A stretch of DNA of 64,000 nucleotides from DATBFG01 sp036558645 (GTDB lineage: Bacteria > Acidobacteriota > Terriglobia > Terriglobales > Acidobacteriaceae), in assembly GCA_036558645.1 (NCBI GenBank), contig DATBFG010000071.1, forward strand, positions 1-64,000. Direction: 5' to 3'. Position 1 is the stretch's first letter; each line of letters begins with the position of its first letter. The notes under the pieces were generated by a model. It did not search any database. It worked only from the letters and a program-made list of their open reading frames with translations, and had not been told where the DNA came from. The position numbers were made by a program, and so were the translations under genes. This document shows, one piece after another, positions 61,717 to 64,000 of the stretch.

Positions 61717-61944
61717 ATGGCAGCGAGTCAGGTCGTACTTTATTTCGCGAACCAGGAAGACGCTCTGCTATTCACATTGGCTGCCAGTTCGGTCATTTCC
61801 GATGAAGGCCCGCTGGCAAGCCGGGCCGCCAAGATCGCCGAAGAGATTTCAAAGGCTACCCGCATTACGACCGAAGGTGTTCTAGAGCCCAACAATGCCA
61901 CTCCGATCAAGCGAAAAAACAAGCGCGAGGAACTCTCCCGGTAG
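61717..61944 (+). CDS. small conserved hypothetical protein
   Basis: 75 residues. ATG 61717 with GGGAGG nine bases upstream is chosen. The sequence VVLYFANQEDALLFTLAASS followed by GPLASRAAKIAEEISKATRI suggests a mixed alpha/beta fold. A basic C-terminal tail (KRKNKREELSR) ends the protein. I do not recognise a family. A 7-bp hairpin at 61941-61960 overlaps the stop. Confidence 0.6.
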   Translation: MAASQVVLYFANQEDALLFTLAASSVISDEGPLASRAAKIAEEISKATRITTEGVLEPNNATPIKRKNKREELSR

Positions 61945-62128
61945 CTCACCCAAGAGCTACGGACTTCTACCCTGAAGGTAAGTTCCTGGATTAGTTTGAC
62001 TCTCCCCGCATAGTCGAGAACGCATAAGCACAGAGCGCCGTTTAGCTTAAACTGCGGTGATTAGGCATCTATGCGATAAGTGTCCCCATCCTAAGCCAGC
62101 CTTCCACTTGCGGCGAAAGGACCCCTAA

Positions 62129-63085
62129 ATGGCAAGTTCCTCCATGTTGTGTCGGACACTCGGTCGCACCGGCGAGAGAGTCTCAGCCATCGGTCTAGGC
62201 GGCTTTCACATTGGAGATCCAGAAATCCCGGAGGCAGAAAGCATCCGCCTTATTCGAACCGCAATCGATCACGGCATTACATTCATGGATAACTCCTGGG
62301 ATTACAACGAAGGCCAGAGCGAACTTCGAATGGGGAAGGCTCTCACGGATGGCTACCGAGAAAAGGTTTTTCTTATGACGAAGATCGATGGCCGAACTCG
62401 TGAGGAGGCTGCCAAACAACTTGACGAATCACTCAAACGGCTGCAGACCGATCACGTCGACCTGATCCAGCATCACGAAATTATCCGCTTTGAAGATCCA
62501 GACAGGATATTTGAGCAAGGCGGTGCCCACGAAGCACTGATCGACGCTAAAAAAGCCGGAAAGGCCCGTTACATTGGTTTTACCGGCCACAAGGATCCGC
62601 ACGTACACCTGTACATGCTGGAGGTCGCAGAAGCACACGGCTTTCAATTTGATGCGGTCCAAATGCCGCTTAACGTGATGGACGCTCACTACCGAAGCTT
62701 TGGAAAGATGGTTCTTCCCAAGCTTGTTGAATCAGGAATTGGAGTCCTGGGGATGAAATCAATGGGCGAAGGAATCATCCTGGAGAGCAAGGTTGTCACC
62801 GCCATCGAATGCCTGCACTATGCGCTGAACCTGCCTACATCGGTTGTAATCACGGGCATTGATAGCCAGAAAATTCTTGAACAAGCCTTGGAAGCTGTCG
62901 GCAATTTCCGTCCTTTGAATGACAAAGAAGTCTCATCGCTACTGAACAGAACGGCCAAGGCCGCTGCCAAAGGTGAGTTCGAGCTCTTCAAGACCTCAGC
63001 TCACTTCGACTCGACGGCTCATCATCCTGAATGGCTTGGCGGACAATCGACTCGGGTGGAAGAAATGGCAGGCCCGCCGGGTTAA
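62129..63085 (+). CDS. aldo/keto reductase
   Basis: A 318-residue TIM barrel. The catalytic tetrad pattern is visible: Asp and Tyr in FMDNSWDYNEGQSE, Lys in LMTKIDGR and His in LIQHHEI. The NADP-binding end (VVITGIDSQKILEQALEAV) is present. It reduces an aldehyde or ketone with NAD(P)H; substrate unknown. It is mono-cistronic. Confidence 0.92.
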   Translation: MASSSMLCRTLGRTGERVSAIGLGGFHIGDPEIPEAESIRLIRTAIDHGITFMDNSWDYNEGQSELRMGKALTDGYREKVFLMTKIDGRTREEAAKQLDESLKRLQTDHVDLIQHHEIIRFEDPDRIFEQGGAHEALIDAKKAGKARYIGFTGHKDPHVHLYMLEVAEAHGFQFDAVQMPLNVMDAHYRSFGKMVLPKLVESGIGVLGMKSMGEGIILESKVVTAIECLHYALNLPTSVVITGIDSQKILEQALEAVGNFRPLNDKEVSSLLNRTAKAAAKGEFELFKTSAHFDSTAHHPEWLGGQSTRVEEMAGPPG

Positions 63086-63103
63086 TAAGCGCTGAGCTGC
63101 TTC

Positions 63104-64000
63104 TTACGCAGCCGCAGTATCGTACTCCGCTTCACGGATGCTGGGATGTCCCAGGGGCTTCTCATGCAAGAGAAGTTCTGTTGCTTGGACTCTAGGCTCG
63201 GAATGGAACCAGCGGGTTACGACGTCATCACAAAGGAAGTTCGCAATAGACAGCAACGACATCCCTTGATGATGTGCCATCCAGCAGCGCACAACATCGA
63301 AGTGTTGACGCCAGCGCCGACGCCCTGTTCCGAAGTCAACCGCTTCGTAGAAGCCGAATGATCCAAGCCATCCGAGATCAACCATCCGACGAATATTCTG
63401 CAGGGCCGTTGGAGGATCGACATTGAGCGCCAGAAAAGTCGAGTAGGGGGAAATCACTAGCGAATTCAGCTCTCGCTTGCGTAGTGCCAGGTGCGGTAGG
63501 CCAAAGGCATGATACTGATAGTTGCCCGCATCATCCATTTTGAAGTATGCAGATTCCGAAATCCCCCACGGGATTCCCCGACCCGCAGTATAGGCGCGTT
63601 GTGAACGCACGACCGCGTTGCGAGAACGTTCAAGCAATGTGTTGGGATAGGACCGCATCCACAGCGCTGGCATAAGGTATTCGAAGATCGTGCCCGTCCA
63701 TGACATTAGGACCGGGAGACCGCCATCCAGGATGTGAGTTCTTCCCAGCAGGAACCAACTTTCCTGGGGGATATCTTCCTTCGCGATGGCAACGAACACA
63801 GCCGTGCGAGATTCGGTTGCAAGCAGGTCGTAACAGGCTGAATGCAGCTGTTGGTTATCGACATCGTAGCCGATCGACAACAACCCGCGCCGCTCGTTGA
63901 GTAAGAAGCTAAAATCCATTCCGTCCGCGAGCTTCTTCGACTCTGCCGCGATGCTGTTGAGATCCTGGATCAAGCCGGACACCTTAGTCCGCGCCTCTGA
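63104..64000 (-). CDS. glycoamylase domain of cyclic-glucan-synthase-like protein (partial)
   Basis: The frame is open to the right edge, so the N-terminus is missing; a GTG at 63982 is not the true start. The ~299 residues match the glycoamylase region of cyclic beta-1,2-glucan synthases (GT84/PF10091/GH94 proteins): LADGMDFSFLLNERRGLLSI, VLMSWTGTIFEYLMPALWMR, GIPWGISESAYFKMDD, YSTFLALNVDPPTALQNI, and WMAHHQGMSLLSIANFLCDD. The protein ends soon after FHSEPRVQATELLL, where the full-length enzymes continue into a GH94 phosphorylase region. It is therefore either a shorter form or a C-terminal truncation. Confidence 0.85.
   Translation of the reverse strand, partial: SEARTKVSGLIQDLNSIAAESKKLADGMDFSFLLNERRGLLSIGYDVDNQQLHSACYDLLATESRTAVFVAIAKEDIPQESWFLLGRTHILDGGLPVLMSWTGTIFEYLMPALWMRSYPNTLLERSRNAVVRSQRAYTAGRGIPWGISESAYFKMDDAGNYQYHAFGLPHLALRKRELNSLVISPYSTFLALNVDPPTALQNIRRMVDLGWLGSFGFYEAVDFGTGRRRWRQHFDVVRCWMAHHQGMSLLSIANFLCDDVVTRWFHSEPRVQATELLLHEKPLGHPSIREAEYDTAAA

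Overview
The window looks like a stretch of acidobacterial (Terriglobia-type) chromosome. This is inferred from gene content, not from a marker gene. It carries an ECF sigma factor of the TIGR02999 type coupled to a TPR Ser/Thr kinase, a GloVer-repeat/IPT secreted protein, DUF1080, DUF4953 and glycoamylase (PF10091) proteins, many Sec and Tat signal peptides, and moderately high GC. No rRNA, intact tRNA, CRISPR array, transposase or integrase is visible.

Layout. 1-2.1 kb: an ExbD-like C-terminus, a PilZ protein, a small membrane protein, and the 3' half of a tRNA-Val gene that looks like the distal attachment site of an integrated element. 2.1-10.2 kb: a Tat-exported TIM-barrel protein, the sigma factor/kinase pair, and two secreted surface-type proteins. 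10.5-17.9 kb: a large Orn/Lys/Arg-type decarboxylase, an AI-2E-family permease, an AspT-family antiporter and PPK2.

18.0-28.5 kb is the first highlight, a divergent cluster of ten genes. Leftward run RraA-like protein, IclR regulator, quinoprotein dehydrogenase, Tat-exported SelA/DgaE-like PLP enzyme, MFS permease, KDG kinase and KDPG aldolase. Rightward run a membrane-anchored RidA, a di-haem cytochrome c and an SMP-30 lactonase. Every enzyme upstream of the permease has an export signal and the last two do not. This suggests extracytoplasmic oxidation and deamination of a sugar or amino sugar to 2-keto-3-deoxygluconate, followed by uptake, phosphorylation and aldol cleavage.

29.5-35.5 kb is the second highlight, five translationally coupled leftward genes. 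They are a 1036-residue protein with a long array of exact 29-residue helical repeats and a C-terminal HExxH domain, a gingipain/caspase-like protein, an acyl carrier protein, a complete ketosynthase, and a small ketosynthase-like partner. I do not recognise this combination from any described system.

36-47.8 kb: a GT2 glycosyltransferase and partner membrane protein, a bacterial EXORDIUM homologue, leuCD, a large zinc metalloprotease, YjbQ and a Tat-exported glycoamylase. 47.8-51.6 kb: a trehalose synthase, a GT81-like glycosyltransferase and an MscS-like membrane protein, a plausible osmoadaptation operon. 51.6-57.3 kb: DUF1080, an S41 homologue lacking both catalytic residues, a class III aminotransferase, a CDP-alcohol phosphatidyltransferase overlapping a GtrA protein, and a Met/His-rich secreted protein. 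57.4-60.8 kb: hemE-hemH-hemY, the late haem/porphyrin genes. 60.9-64 kb: a DUF5818 protein, a short conserved protein, an aldo/keto reductase, and the C-terminal part of a cyclic-glucan-synthase-like glycoamylase running off the right edge. Many genes overlap by ATGA or TAATG, and TTG/GTG starts behind strong GGAGG sites are common.
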